From positions 254,095 through 318,094 of the forward strand of contig SCUJ01000011.1 in NCBI GenBank assembly GCA_004297165.1: a stretch of DNA of 64,000 bases, read 5' to 3'. This DNA comes from Gammaproteobacteria bacterium (GTDB lineage Bacteria; Pseudomonadota; Gammaproteobacteria; Eutrophobiales; Eutrophobiaceae). Below are positions 48,914-57,914 of this stretch, in pieces (the first letter of the stretch is position 1; each line of letters begins with the position of its first letter). The position numbers and the translations under genes are program-made. The notes under the pieces are model-generated. The model saw only the letters and a list, made by a program, of their open reading frames with translations. It was not told the DNA's origin and ran no database searches.

Positions 48914-49852
48914 ATGAAGCTGGGTGTCATCATGGATCCCATTTCCGGGATCAAGGTCAAGAAGGATAGTACGCTGGCGCTGCTCCTCGCGGCCCGGCGC
49001 CGGGGCTGGGAGGTCCGCTACATGGAGGTGGGGGATCTCTATCTGGCCAGGGCGGAGGTCCGCGCGCGCATGCGCGGCCTGGAGGTCAGGAATGATCCCG
49101 CTGACTGGTATGCCTACGGGGAAACGACGGACACGCGTCTCGCGGACCTCGATGTCGTGTTGATGCGCAAAGACCCACCGTTCGACATGGAATATATCTA
49201 TGCCACGTATCTCCTTGAACTCGCCGAACAGGATGGCCTCCTGGTGGTGAACCGGCCCGCGAGTCTGCGGGATTGCAACGAGAAACTTTCTATCGCCCGC
49301 TTTCCCTCGCTCGCCCCGCCAACGCTGGTCGCCCGTGAGGCCAGGCTCATCAGGGGTTTCCTGGAAGTCCACCAGGATATGGTCATCAAGCCGCTGGACG
49401 GCATGGGCGGACAATCCGTCTTTCGAATCAGGCGCGGGGATCCCAATATCGGCGTAATCATCGAGACGCTGACCGCCCACGGCGCGCGCTTCGCCATGGT
49501 CCAGCGCTACATCCCGGAGATCGTCCACGGGGACAAGCGGATCCTGATGATCGACGGCGAGCCCGTTGAATACGCGCTCGCGAGGATCCCCGCGGAAGGG
49601 GAGACACGCGGCAATCTCGCCGCCGGAGGCACGGGGAAGGGCGTCAGCCTCTCGGAACAGGATCGCCGGATCTGCGCGGCCGTCGGTCCCTTCTTGCGCG
49701 AGAAGGGCCTGTTGTTCACGGGACTCGATGTCATCGGCGATTACCTGACGGAGATTAATGTAACCAGCCCCACCTGCATCCGGGAACTCGAAGGGATTTA
49801 CAAGATCGATATCGCCGGAAGGATACTGGATGCCATAGAGCGGAATCTGTGA
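48914..49852 (+). CDS. gshB: Glutathione synthetase
   Basis: GshB makes glutathione from gamma-glutamylcysteine and glycine. The 312-residue ATP-grasp enzyme has MKLGVIMDPISGIKVKKDSTLALLLAA at the N-terminus, MVIKPLDGMGGQSVFRI and LFTGLDVIGDYLTEINVTSPT. Its order gshB-tonB-yqgE-ruvX-pyrR-pyrB-pyrC' matches Pseudomonas. Confidence 0.97.
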   Translation: MKLGVIMDPISGIKVKKDSTLALLLAARRRGWEVRYMEVGDLYLARAEVRARMRGLEVRNDPADWYAYGETTDTRLADLDVVLMRKDPPFDMEYIYATYLLELAEQDGLLVVNRPASLRDCNEKLSIARFPSLAPPTLVAREARLIRGFLEVHQDMVIKPLDGMGGQSVFRIRRGDPNIGVIIETLTAHGARFAMVQRYIPEIVHGDKRILMIDGEPVEYALARIPAEGETRGNLAAGGTGKGVSLSEQDRRICAAVGPFLREKGLLFTGLDVIGDYLTEINVTSPTCIRELEGIYKIDIAGRILDAIERNL

Positions 49853-50751
49853 ACGCCATGGCGGCAAGCCCGGTCATTACCCCCGTCGATCGGCTCAGCC
49901 TGACCTTGTGCCTGGCGATCATCACGCATGCCACGCTGATCCTCGGCGTCGGCTTCAGCGGCGAGGCGCCGGATACTTCTCACGCCGATAGCATGGAGAT
50001 CATCCTGGTGTCGCAGCAGGACCCGATGCCGGTCGAAGACCCCGATATGCTGGCCCAGGCGAACCTCGCGGGCGGCGGCGAAACGCCGGAACAAGTCCCC
50101 TCAACCCCCTTGCCGCCGCCATTCCCGGACCAGCAGGCGGAACTCGCGACGCCGCCGACGCCGGAAAGTCAACCCGCGCCCGAACAGACGGCGGCACAGG
50201 AAGAAACCGCCAAGGCCGAACCGAAGCTCGCCAAGGTCACGGAGAACGCCAGGGAGGCAACTGTGAAAGAAGTGGATGAGGAACCCGAAACGGAAAAAGG
50301 CGCCAAGACAATAACCGCCGCCGAACTGTTGCGGAACAGTCTCAAGATCGCCTCCCTCAGCGCCCAGGTTCGGGATAAGCTCGAAAAAAGCGCGTCCCGG
50401 CCACGGCGCACATTTATATCCGCCAACACCAGGGAGTATAAATACGCCGCCTATATGGAGGCCTGGCGCGCGAAGGTGGAGCGGGTGGGGAACCTCAACT
50501 ATCCCGAGGAGGCCCGGAGATTGAAACTCTCCGGCAGTCTCATCCTCGACGTCGCGCTGAAGGATGACGGGTCAATCGATCAAATCACCATCCGCCGATC
50601 CTCCGGCAAAAAGGTCCTGGACGATGCCGCCGTGCGCATTGTGGAACTGGCCTCTCCCTACGCCCCGCTCCCGGACAACATCCGCGCGGGCACCGATATC
50701 CTCCATATCACCCGGACCTGGCAGTTCATAGATAACTCGGGCTTCCGTTGA
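49849..50751 (+). CDS. Energy transducer TonB-like protein
   Basis: This 300-residue protein has an N-terminal membrane helix (LTLCLAIITHATLILGVGFSG), a long Pro/Glu/Lys-rich linker (about 70-155) and a C-terminal TonB domain with YMEAWRAKVERVGNLNYPEEARRLKLSGSLILDVALKDDGS. It transmits proton-motive force to outer-membrane receptors. The GTG at 49849 overlaps the gshB stop by 4 bp; an ATG is at 49858. Confidence 0.9.
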   Translation: MNAMAASPVITPVDRLSLTLCLAIITHATLILGVGFSGEAPDTSHADSMEIILVSQQDPMPVEDPDMLAQANLAGGGETPEQVPSTPLPPPFPDQQAELATPPTPESQPAPEQTAAQEETAKAEPKLAKVTENAREATVKEVDEEPETEKGAKTITAAELLRNSLKIASLSAQVRDKLEKSASRPRRTFISANTREYKYAAYMEAWRAKVERVGNLNYPEEARRLKLSGSLILDVALKDDGSIDQITIRRSSGKKVLDDAAVRIVELASPYAPLPDNIRAGTDILHITRTWQFIDNSGFR

Positions 50752-50880
50752 CAGGTTATTGAAAAACCACTGTGCCAGGCATGACTGGTTGTGAGCGGTC
50801 TCGAAATCTTCATTTTTTATTCAGGCGTAAAATTCCAGGTGCTTTCACGTAGTGCCTGAGGCTGTACTTTTTCGCCGGAG
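50748..50880 (-). repeat. Diverged copy of the 149-bp inverted-repeat element
   Basis: From the tonB stop codon the plus strand resembles the reverse complement of the element at 63586-63734 over about 75 bp (TTGACAGGTTATTGAAAAAC, then GAGCGGTCTCGAAATCTTCAT). After that only short blocks recur (TACTTTTTCGCCGG), with about 30 bp inserted. The far terminal repeat is not found. Confidence 0.6.
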
Positions 50881-50899
50881 ATACCGATAATATCGGCTG

Positions 50900-51469
50900 A
50901 TGCGATCTACCAACCTTACCAATCACCTCCTGATCGCGATGCCGGGATTGCAGGATCCCAACTTCTCCCGGACCGTCACCTATATTTTTGCCCACAGCGA
51001 CGAGGAAGGCGCGATGGGGCTTGTCATCAACCGGCCGCTGACCATCGCCCTCAGCGAGATCCTGGCGCAGATGGAGATCCAACCCGGCAGCGCTGAGATC
51101 GGCAATACCACCGTTTATCAGGGTGGTCCCGTGCATGTCGATCGCGGTTTCGTGCTCCATCGGCATCGGCCAGAGCGCACCTGGGACTCGTCCATTGTCG
51201 TCGAGGAGCAGATCAGCATCACAACCTCCCGCGATATCCTGCAGGCCATCGCCTCGGGAGAAGGCCCGGACAAGGCGCTGGTTGCACTCGGTTACGCGGG
51301 GTGGGCGGCCGGGCAACTGGAACAGGAGATCCTGGACAACGCCTGGTTGAATGTCCCCGCGGATCAGGGACTCATCTTCGATACTCCTATAGAGACGCGC
51401 TGGGAGATGTCGGCGGCGAAACTGGGCATCGAATTCGGAAAACTGTCCCAGTTCGTCGGGCACGCATGA
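50900..51469 (+). CDS. yqgE: YqgE/AlgH family protein
   Basis: This 189-residue DUF179 protein has LTNHLLIAMPGLQDPNFSRTVTYIFAH, GAMGLVINRPL and YQGGPVHVDRGFVLH. In Pseudomonas AlgH affects alginate production; the biochemical role is unknown. It overlaps ruvX by 4 bp. Confidence 0.95.
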   Translation: MRSTNLTNHLLIAMPGLQDPNFSRTVTYIFAHSDEEGAMGLVINRPLTIALSEILAQMEIQPGSAEIGNTTVYQGGPVHVDRGFVLHRHRPERTWDSSIVVEEQISITTSRDILQAIASGEGPDKALVALGYAGWAAGQLEQEILDNAWLNVPADQGLIFDTPIETRWEMSAAKLGIEFGKLSQFVGHA

Positions 51470-51909
51470 CGCACCGGACCTACCTCTGCTTCGATTACGG
51501 TGAAAAGAGAATTGGCTTGGCAGTTGGCCAGGCCGTGACGGGCACGGCTACTCCGCTGACCATTATAAAGGTTCGCAACCGCACTCCTGACTGGGAAGGT
51601 ATCGCGGCCATGATCGATCGATGGCGGCCCGATGCCCTGGTCGTAGGTCACCCCTTGAACATGGACGGGACGCGGCAGGAACTCACGGATCGCGCCGAAA
51701 AATTCGGCCGGGCGCTGGCCGGACGCTCTCGGCTTCCGGTGTACCTCGCCGAAGAGCGCCTGACCACCATCGAGGCCAGGTCACGAAGCGGGTTGCGGGA
51801 GGCGGTGGATGCCGTCGCCGCCCAGATCATCCTCGAGGCGTGGCTCGCGGACGGTGCGCGCCAGGAGACGATAATTCCCGATCGTCAGGTGGAGATGGAA
51901 CACGGATGA
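51466..51909 (+). CDS. ruvX: Holliday junction resolvase-like protein RuvX (YqgF)
   Basis: This 147-residue RNase H-fold protein has CFDYGEKRIGLAVGQAVTGTATPL (first catalytic Asp), VVGHPLNMDGTRQ, and YLAEERLTTIEA (later Glu). YqgF proteins process rRNA 5' ends and may act on DNA junctions. The ATG overlaps the yqgE stop (ATGA). Confidence 0.95.
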   Translation: MTHRTYLCFDYGEKRIGLAVGQAVTGTATPLTIIKVRNRTPDWEGIAAMIDRWRPDALVVGHPLNMDGTRQELTDRAEKFGRALAGRSRLPVYLAEERLTTIEARSRSGLREAVDAVAAQIILEAWLADGARQETIIPDRQVEMEHG

Positions 51910-52415
51910 AGAGCATGGATTTTACGGTCGAGGCGATCATCGCGGAGATGGCCGCGCGCCTCGGGAAATTCCTCGCGGACCGCGACCGGCGGGACCCGCT
52001 CATCCTTGGCATCCAGACCGGCGGCGTGTGGGTCGCCGAGCGCCTGCGGACACAGTTGGGGATCGACCATCCCCTCGGCCGCCTCAACATCGCCTTTTAC
52101 CGCGACGACTTCAGCCGGATCGGGATGCACCCGCATGTCACCCCGTCCCTGCTGCCCTTCTCGGTCGAGGACCGGCATGTCATCCTGGTCGACGATGTGT
52201 TGCATACCGGGCGCACCGTGCGCGCCGCCATGAACGAGATCTTCGATTATGGCCGGCCGGCGAGCATTGCGCTTGCCGTGCTGATCGATCGGGGTGCCCA
52301 TGAGCTGCCGGTGCAGGCCGATATAACGGGCAAGGCCATCGAACTCGGAGTCGGCGAGCACGTCAAGCTGCTGGGACCCGAGCCGCTCCAACTGGAATTC
52401 AGAAGGTCATGCTGA
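51906..52415 (+). CDS. pyrR: PyrR-type bifunctional pyr operon regulator / uracil phosphoribosyltransferase
   Basis: The 169-residue product has a type I phosphoribosyltransferase fold with [54 protein letters not shown] and [15 protein letters not shown]. In Bacillus PyrR binds RNA; in Pseudomonas it sits in the pyrRBC' operon, as here, and its regulation is less clear. It overlaps ruvX by 4 bp and pyrB by 7 bp. Confidence 0.94.
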   Translation: MKSMDFTVEAIIAEMAARLGKFLADRDRRDPLILGIQTGGVWVAERLRTQLGIDHPLGRLNIAFYRDDFSRIGMHPHVTPSLLPFSVEDRHVILVDDVLHTGRTVRAAMNEIFDYGRPASIALAVLIDRGAHELPVQADITGKAIELGVGEHVKLLGPEPLQLEFRRSC

Positions 52416-53383
52416 ACCCTGGAGGGAACATCCAGCTCGACGGGGAAGGACGCCTGCGGCATTTTCTCACCACGGACGGGCTGGACCGCCGCATCCTGAT
52501 CGAAATCCTCGACCATGCCGAATCCTTCGCCGTGGTCGGCGACCGGCCGGTAAAGAAAGTCCCCCTGCTGCGCGGCAAGACCATCGTGAACCTGTTCTTC
52601 GAGGCCAGCACGCGCACCCGCACCACCTTCGAGATCGCAGCCAAACGCCTGTCCGCGGATGTGCAGAGCCTCAGCGTCAATTTGTCCTCCACCACCAAGG
52701 GCGAGAGCCTGCGCGACACCCTGCAAACCATGGAGGCCATGCACTGCGACATGTTCGTCATCCGGCATTCCGGCAGCGGCGCGGCGCACTTCATCGCCCG
52801 CCTGGTCGCCCCGCATGTCAGCATCATCAACGGCGGAGACGGCCGCAACGCCCATCCCACGCAGGCCCTGCTCGACATGTTCACCATCCGCCAGCACAAG
52901 CCCGATTTCGCGGCGCTCCGCGTGGCGATCGTCGGCGATATCACCCACTCGCGCGTGGCCCGTTCGGACATCTACGCGCTGAATACGCTGGGCGTCAGAG
53001 AGATCCGCGTGGTCGGACCCAAGACCCTGATCCCGGCGGGAATCGAGTCCCTCGGGGTGAAGGTCTACACCGAGATGGAGTCGGGTTTGCGGGGCGTGGA
53101 TGTCATCATCATGCTGCGCTTGCAGCGGGAACGCATGCGCAGCGCGCTCCTGCCCAGCGAACAGGAATACTTCCGCTGTTATGGGCTCACCGAGGAACGG
53201 CTGCGCCTGGCCCGCGAGGATGTCATGGTGATGCATCCGGGTCCGATCAACCGGGGGATCGAGATCGATTCCCGCGTGGCCGACGGCGAGCGATCCGTCA
53301 TTCTTCAGCAGGTCAGCAACGGCATCGCGATCCGGATGGCGGTGATGGCCCTAATCGCAGGCGCCGGCCGGGGCAGGGCCTGA
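52409..53383 (+). CDS. pyrB: Aspartate carbamoyltransferase catalytic subunit
   Basis: PyrB joins carbamoyl phosphate and aspartate. The 324-residue product has the carbamoyl-phosphate loop [19 protein letters not shown] (about 58-76), [17 protein letters not shown] and MHPGPINRG. It is a class A type enzyme expected to assemble with the inactive dihydroorotase encoded next. Confidence 0.97.
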   Translation: MLNPGGNIQLDGEGRLRHFLTTDGLDRRILIEILDHAESFAVVGDRPVKKVPLLRGKTIVNLFFEASTRTRTTFEIAAKRLSADVQSLSVNLSSTTKGESLRDTLQTMEAMHCDMFVIRHSGSGAAHFIARLVAPHVSIINGGDGRNAHPTQALLDMFTIRQHKPDFAALRVAIVGDITHSRVARSDIYALNTLGVREIRVVGPKTLIPAGIESLGVKVYTEMESGLRGVDVIIMLRLQRERMRSALLPSEQEYFRCYGLTEERLRLAREDVMVMHPGPINRGIEIDSRVADGERSVILQQVSNGIAIRMAVMALIAGAGRGRA

Positions 53384-53387
53384 ACCC

Positions 53388-54665
53388 ATGCGCATCCATA
53401 TCGCCAAGGGACGCCTCCTGGACCCGGCCTCGGGACTCGATGCCACCGGGGATCTGTGGATCGCCGAGGGCAGAATCCTCGCGGTGCGCACGCCGCCTCC
53501 AGGATTCACTCCCGACCTCGTGATCGATGCCTCTGAGCGACTGGTGTGCCCCGGCTTCATCGACCTCTGCGCCCGCTTCCGCGAACCCGGATTCAGGCAC
53601 AAGGCCACCATCGCGAGCGAGTCCGGCGCGGCGGCCGGTGCCGGCATCACCACGGTCTGCTGTCCACCCGATACCAACCCTGTCATCGATTCACCCGCAG
53701 TGGTGGAGCTCATCCATCAGCGCGCCGAGCAGAGCCGCAAGGTTCGCCTGCTGCCGATCGGCGCCCTGACGCATGGACTCGCAGGGGAGCGGCTTGCCGA
53801 GATGTACAGTCTGGTTCAGTCGGGTTGCGTTGGGGTCAGCAACGGCAGCCGGCCGATCCGTAATACAGAAGTTTTACGCCGGGCCTTCGAATACGCCGAG
53901 AGCCACGGCATCAGGGTGTTTTTCTGTCCCGAGAACGCCGATCTGCGCAATGACGGCGTCATGCACGAGGGCGCGGTCAGCACCCGGCTCGGTCTGCCGG
54001 CCATCCCCGAGGCGGCGGAGACGGTGGCGCTTGCCGAGGCCATTCTCCTGATCGAACTGACCGGGGCGCGGGTGCATTTCGGCCGCATCTCCTCGGCGCG
54101 AAGCCTCGCGCTGATTGCCGAGGCAAAGCGCTCCGGATTGCCGGTTACCGCGGACACCGGGATTTGTCATCTCCATCTCACGGATGCGGACGTCAACGAT
54201 TACAACGCCAACTGCCATCTGATCCCGCCGCTCCGCGATGCGCGCGACCGCGAGGCCCTGCGGCGGGCGGTGGCGGAAGGTGTGCTTGACGCCGTGTGCT
54301 CCGATCATCAACCGCATGACGCGGATGCCAAGATGGCCCCCTTCGGCGAGACCGAATCCGGCGCCTCGACGCTGGAGACGTTATTTCCCCTGCTGCTGGA
54401 TCTGGTGGATCAGGGCGCGCTCGATCTGCGTACGGCAATCGCGCGCCTGACCATCCGCCCGGCGGAGATCCTGGGACTGCCGGCGGGACGGCTCGCCGCG
54501 GGTGCGCCCGCGGATGTCGCGATAATCGATTTGCGCCGCGAGTGGACCCTTACCGAGGTGACGATCAGGAGCGCCGGAAAAAACTCCCCATTCCTTGGCA
54601 GGCGCCTCAAGGGTTGGATCGATCACACCCTGCTTGAGGGACGCACCGTCCACACCCTCGTCTGA
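53388..54665 (+). CDS. pyrX: Non-catalytic dihydroorotase (PyrC')
   Basis: This 425-residue amidohydrolase-fold protein resembles type I dihydroorotases but has lost the metal site: the usual DxHxHxREPG reads DLCARFREPG (about 57-66), with Cys and Arg in place of both His. It still has GITTVCCPPDTNPVID and a C-terminal DHQPH. Such pseudo-dihydroorotases are structural partners of PyrB in a dodecamer. It follows pyrB by 4 bp. An active PyrC must be elsewhere. Confidence 0.9.
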   Translation: MRIHIAKGRLLDPASGLDATGDLWIAEGRILAVRTPPPGFTPDLVIDASERLVCPGFIDLCARFREPGFRHKATIASESGAAAGAGITTVCCPPDTNPVIDSPAVVELIHQRAEQSRKVRLLPIGALTHGLAGERLAEMYSLVQSGCVGVSNGSRPIRNTEVLRRAFEYAESHGIRVFFCPENADLRNDGVMHEGAVSTRLGLPAIPEAAETVALAEAILLIELTGARVHFGRISSARSLALIAEAKRSGLPVTADTGICHLHLTDADVNDYNANCHLIPPLRDARDREALRRAVAEGVLDAVCSDHQPHDADAKMAPFGETESGASTLETLFPLLLDLVDQGALDLRTAIARLTIRPAEILGLPAGRLAAGAPADVAIIDLRREWTLTEVTIRSAGKNSPFLGRRLKGWIDHTLLEGRTVHTLV

Positions 54666-54678
54666 AACGAGCCCCGAA

Positions 54679-55599
54679 ATGACCGAGACAGAATCGAAAA
54701 CCGGCGAGGCCGGCCGTCCCCCCGCGAGCCGGGGAACCATTCATCAGGAAGACGCCGTCATTATCGAACGCCAGGACTTCGCCGGGGATCAATACTGGCT
54801 GCGCCTGCAAGCCCCGGCGACGGCCGCCGCGGCGCGTCCGGGGAATTTCGTGCATCTGGTCTGTGACCCTGAATTGCCGTTGCGCCGGCCCATGTCCATC
54901 ATGCGCGCGGGCGCCGAGGCCGGCTGGATCGAGATCCTCTTCAAGGCCCACGGGCGCGGAACGCGGCTGCTCGCCGCGCGCCAGGTGGGCGAGCAATTGA
55001 ATCTGCTGGGCCCCATTGGCGCGCCGTTCCGTCCTGAAGAGAAACGCCGGCGGCCTCTGCTGATCGGCGGCGGGGTAGGGATCCCGCCGATGTTGTTTCT
55101 TGCCGATTGGCTGCGGCAGAGCGCCGGGGGCGCGCGGCCGTTCGTATTGATGGGATCCGAGGTCCCGTTCCCCTTCACTGTCAAGCCCTCCCGGATCCTC
55201 GTGCCGGGGATTCCGGAAGGGGTCATCGCCGCCATGCCGCTGCTGGACGACTGGGGCATCCCGAGCCGGCTGGCCAGCGGCCGGGGTTTCCCAGGCTGTT
55301 ATCAGGGACTGGTGACGGATCTCACCCGTCACTGGCTGCAGGGACTGGATGCGGAGACCTTGCAAGAGATAGAGGTGTTCGCCTGCGGTCCGGAACCCAT
55401 GCTGAGAGCCGTAGCCACGCTGGCCCGGGAGTTTGGCCTGCCGTGCCAGATCTCGCTTGAGGAATATATGGCCTGCGGGGTGGGCGGCTGCGCCGGATGT
55501 ACCGTGCCGGTGCGGACTGCACAGGGTCCGACCATGCTGCGCGTGTGCGTCGATGGCCCGGTCTTCGATGCCGCGGAAGTTTATCCGGTCAGTGTTTAA
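54679..55599 (+). CDS. Dihydroorotate dehydrogenase electron-transfer subunit-like protein (PyrK family)
   Basis: This 306-residue protein has a flavin-binding region (LRRPMSIMRAG, LLIGGGVGIPPMLFLADWL) and a [2Fe-2S] cluster site (CGVGGCAGCTVPVR...CVDGPVF, about 265-290), as in PyrK and related ferredoxin-reductase-like subunits. It lies 13 bp after the pseudo-dihydroorotase. A catalytic PyrD partner is not in the window, so its substrate is open. The ATG at 54679 is preferred to a start inside the previous gene. Confidence 0.85.
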   Translation: MTETESKTGEAGRPPASRGTIHQEDAVIIERQDFAGDQYWLRLQAPATAAAARPGNFVHLVCDPELPLRRPMSIMRAGAEAGWIEILFKAHGRGTRLLAARQVGEQLNLLGPIGAPFRPEEKRRRPLLIGGGVGIPPMLFLADWLRQSAGGARPFVLMGSEVPFPFTVKPSRILVPGIPEGVIAAMPLLDDWGIPSRLASGRGFPGCYQGLVTDLTRHWLQGLDAETLQEIEVFACGPEPMLRAVATLAREFGLPCQISLEEYMACGVGGCAGCTVPVRTAQGPTMLRVCVDGPVFDAAEVYPVSV

Positions 55600-56654
55600 C
55601 CGAAGTTGATCTTGGCTTCCAGGTTGGTGCGGGAGTCGGCGTTGTTCAGCGCCTCCTCCAGCTCGATGCGGCCTTCGTGATAGAGATCGTAGAGGGCCAT
55701 GTCGAAGGTCTGCATGCCGCGCTGGCCGCTTTCCTGCATGGCCACCTTGATCTCGTCAATGTCCCCTTTCAGGATCAATTCGCCGATGTGCGGGGTGTTG
55801 ATCAAGATCTCGATCGCGGCGCAGCGTTTGCCGTCAACGCCGGTAACCAGGCGTTGGGAAATCACCGAACGGAGGTTGAGGGAGAGATCCATGAAAAGCT
55901 GTTTGTGCATGTCCTGCGGGAACAGGTTAATGACCCGCTCCATCGCCTGGTTGGAGTTATTCGCGTGCAGTGTGGAGACCGCGAGATGGCCGGTGTTGGA
56001 GAGCTCGAGCGCCGCCTCCATGGTTTCCCGATCCCTTATCTCGCCGATCAGGATCACGTCCGGGGCCTCGCGCAACGATGACTTCAGGGCGTTCCTGTAG
56101 GAGAGTGTGTCCACGCCCACCTCCCGCTGGTTGACGATCGATTTCTTGTTCGGATGACTGAATTCGACCGGGTCTTCGATGGTGAGGATGTGGCCGGCCA
56201 TGGTCTCGTTGCGGTGATTGAGCATCGCCGCCAACGTGGTGGATTTTCCGGAACCCGTGGCCCCGACCATGAGGATCAGGCCGCGCTTGTGATTGATAAG
56301 CTCGGACAGGATCGGCGGCAGACCAAGTTGCTCCAGCGTGGGGATGATGCTGGGGATCAAACGCAGCACCATGCCGACCTCGCCGCGCTGTCGGAAGACA
56401 TTGACGCGGAAGCGCGCCGCCCCGTCGGGCAGGCTGATGGCGAAATCGCATTCCAGATTTTCCTCGAAGCGCTTTTTCTGGAAATCGTTCATCACCCCAT
56501 AGGCCGCAGCCTTGCAGAGCTCGCTGGTAAGCACGGTCTTGCCCACCGGCGCGGCCTTGCCTTCAAGCTTGATCTTGACCGGAGTGCCGACCGTGAAAAA
56601 TAGATCCGAGGCCTTCTTCTCGACCATCAGTTTGAGATAAGGAAAAATATCCAT
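55596..56654 (-). CDS. PilT/PilU family type IV pilus ATPase (third paralogue, PilU-like)
   Basis: This 352-residue ATPase has Walker A GATGSGKST (about 131-139), the Asp box (LTIEDPVEF), Walker B-type EIRDRET and the His box STLHANNSNQ. It begins MDIFPYLKLMVEKKASDLFFTVG like PilU. It lies 57 bp after the longer pilU gene on the same strand. Residues needed for ATPase activity are all present. Its role beside PilT and PilU is unknown. Confidence 0.88.
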   Translation of the reverse strand: MDIFPYLKLMVEKKASDLFFTVGTPVKIKLEGKAAPVGKTVLTSELCKAAAYGVMNDFQKKRFEENLECDFAISLPDGAARFRVNVFRQRGEVGMVLRLIPSIIPTLEQLGLPPILSELINHKRGLILMVGATGSGKSTTLAAMLNHRNETMAGHILTIEDPVEFSHPNKKSIVNQREVGVDTLSYRNALKSSLREAPDVILIGEIRDRETMEAALELSNTGHLAVSTLHANNSNQAMERVINLFPQDMHKQLFMDLSLNLRSVISQRLVTGVDGKRCAAIEILINTPHIGELILKGDIDEIKVAMQESGQRGMQTFDMALYDLYHEGRIELEEALNNADSRTNLEAKINFG

Positions 56655-56711
56655 GCGCTATGGGTTCCTGACAGTGAATGACGGGTTGGAGAGTACTGTA
56701 CCGGCCGGGGA

Positions 56712-57884
56712 TCAGCGCATCATCATGCCCTTGTTCTTTTCTTCGTCCTCGTGCAGGCTGAGGTGATCCAGTCCTTCGAGCTTGTCGGAGGCCTTGGCGG
56801 CCTTGCCCTCCAGCTTGATCCGCAACCGCAGCTCGTTCACCGAGTCGGCGTTGCGCAGGGCGTCCTCGTAGGTGATGAGATCCGCCTCGTAGAGATCGAA
56901 CAGGGCTTGATCGAAGGTCTTCATGCCGAGTTCGTTCGATTTCTTCATCAGGGACTTGATTTCATGGATCTCGCCTTTGAGGATGAGATCCGACATCAAG
57001 GGGGTGTTGAGCAGGATCTCAATCGCCGCCACGCGCCCTTTGCCGTCCGTTTTTTTCAACAGGCGCTGCGAGATGACCGCCTTGAGGTTGAGCGAAAGGT
57101 CCATGAGGAGTTGGGCCCGGCGCTCTTCGGGGAAAAAGTTGATGATGCGGTCCATGGCCTGGTTGGAGCTGTTCGCATGGAGCGTCGCCATCGCGAGGTG
57201 TCCGGTCTCGGCGAAGGCGATGCCGAATTCCATGGTCTCGCGGGTACGGATCTCCCCCAACAGGATCACGTCCGGGGCCTGGCGCAGGGTGTTTTTCAGC
57301 GCAATGTCCCAGTCGTCGGTATCCACGCCTACTTCCCGTTGCATGATGATGCAGTTCTTGTGCGGGTGTACGTATTCGATGGGGTCTTCAATGGTGATGA
57401 TATGGCCGTGGGAATTCTCGTTGCGATAATTGATCATCGCCGCGAGCGAGGTGGATTTCCCCGAACCGGTGCCGCCCACCATGATGACCAGCCCGTTCTT
57501 GGTCATCACCACTTCCTTCAGGATCTCCGGCAGCCCCAGTTTGTCGATGGTGGGGACGTCGGTCTCGATGGTGCGGCAGACCAGGCCGCAGTTGCCCTGC
57601 TGGATGAAGGCGTTGGCGCGGAAGCGGCCGATCCCCTTCGGTGCTATGGCGAAGTTGCATTCCTTGGTGGCCTCATACTCCTTCAATTGCTTGTCGTTCA
57701 TGACCGCGTAGACCATCGCCTTGGTGTTGTCCGGAGTGAGGGCGGTCTTGGAGACCGGTGTGACCTTGCCGTCGACCTTGATGGCGGGCGGGAAACCGAC
57801 GGTTACAAATAGATCCGAGCCCTTCTTCTCGATCATCATCTTGAGAAGGTCGCGCATGAGTTTTATGCCCTGTTCTCGTTCCAC
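56712..57884 (-). CDS. pilU: Twitching motility ATPase PilU
   Basis: PilU assists PilT in pilus retraction. The 390-residue product has MRDLLKMMIEKKGSDLFVTVGFPP, Walker A GGTGSGKST, IIMQREVGVDTDDWDIALKNTLRQAPDVILLGEIRTRETM and the PilU-typical C-terminal tail (DKLEGLDHLSLHEDEEKNKGMMMR). The GTG at 57884 is backed by GGAGG 7 bp upstream. It follows pilT by 30 bp. Confidence 0.95.
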   Translation of the reverse strand: MEREQGIKLMRDLLKMMIEKKGSDLFVTVGFPPAIKVDGKVTPVSKTALTPDNTKAMVYAVMNDKQLKEYEATKECNFAIAPKGIGRFRANAFIQQGNCGLVCRTIETDVPTIDKLGLPEILKEVVMTKNGLVIMVGGTGSGKSTSLAAMINYRNENSHGHIITIEDPIEYVHPHKNCIIMQREVGVDTDDWDIALKNTLRQAPDVILLGEIRTRETMEFGIAFAETGHLAMATLHANSSNQAMDRIINFFPEERRAQLLMDLSLNLKAVISQRLLKKTDGKGRVAAIEILLNTPLMSDLILKGEIHEIKSLMKKSNELGMKTFDQALFDLYEADLITYEDALRNADSVNELRLRIKLEGKAAKASDKLEGLDHLSLHEDEEKNKGMMMR

Positions 57885-57914
57885 GATACGCCTCCGCTAT
57901 GATCTGTGAGTCAA

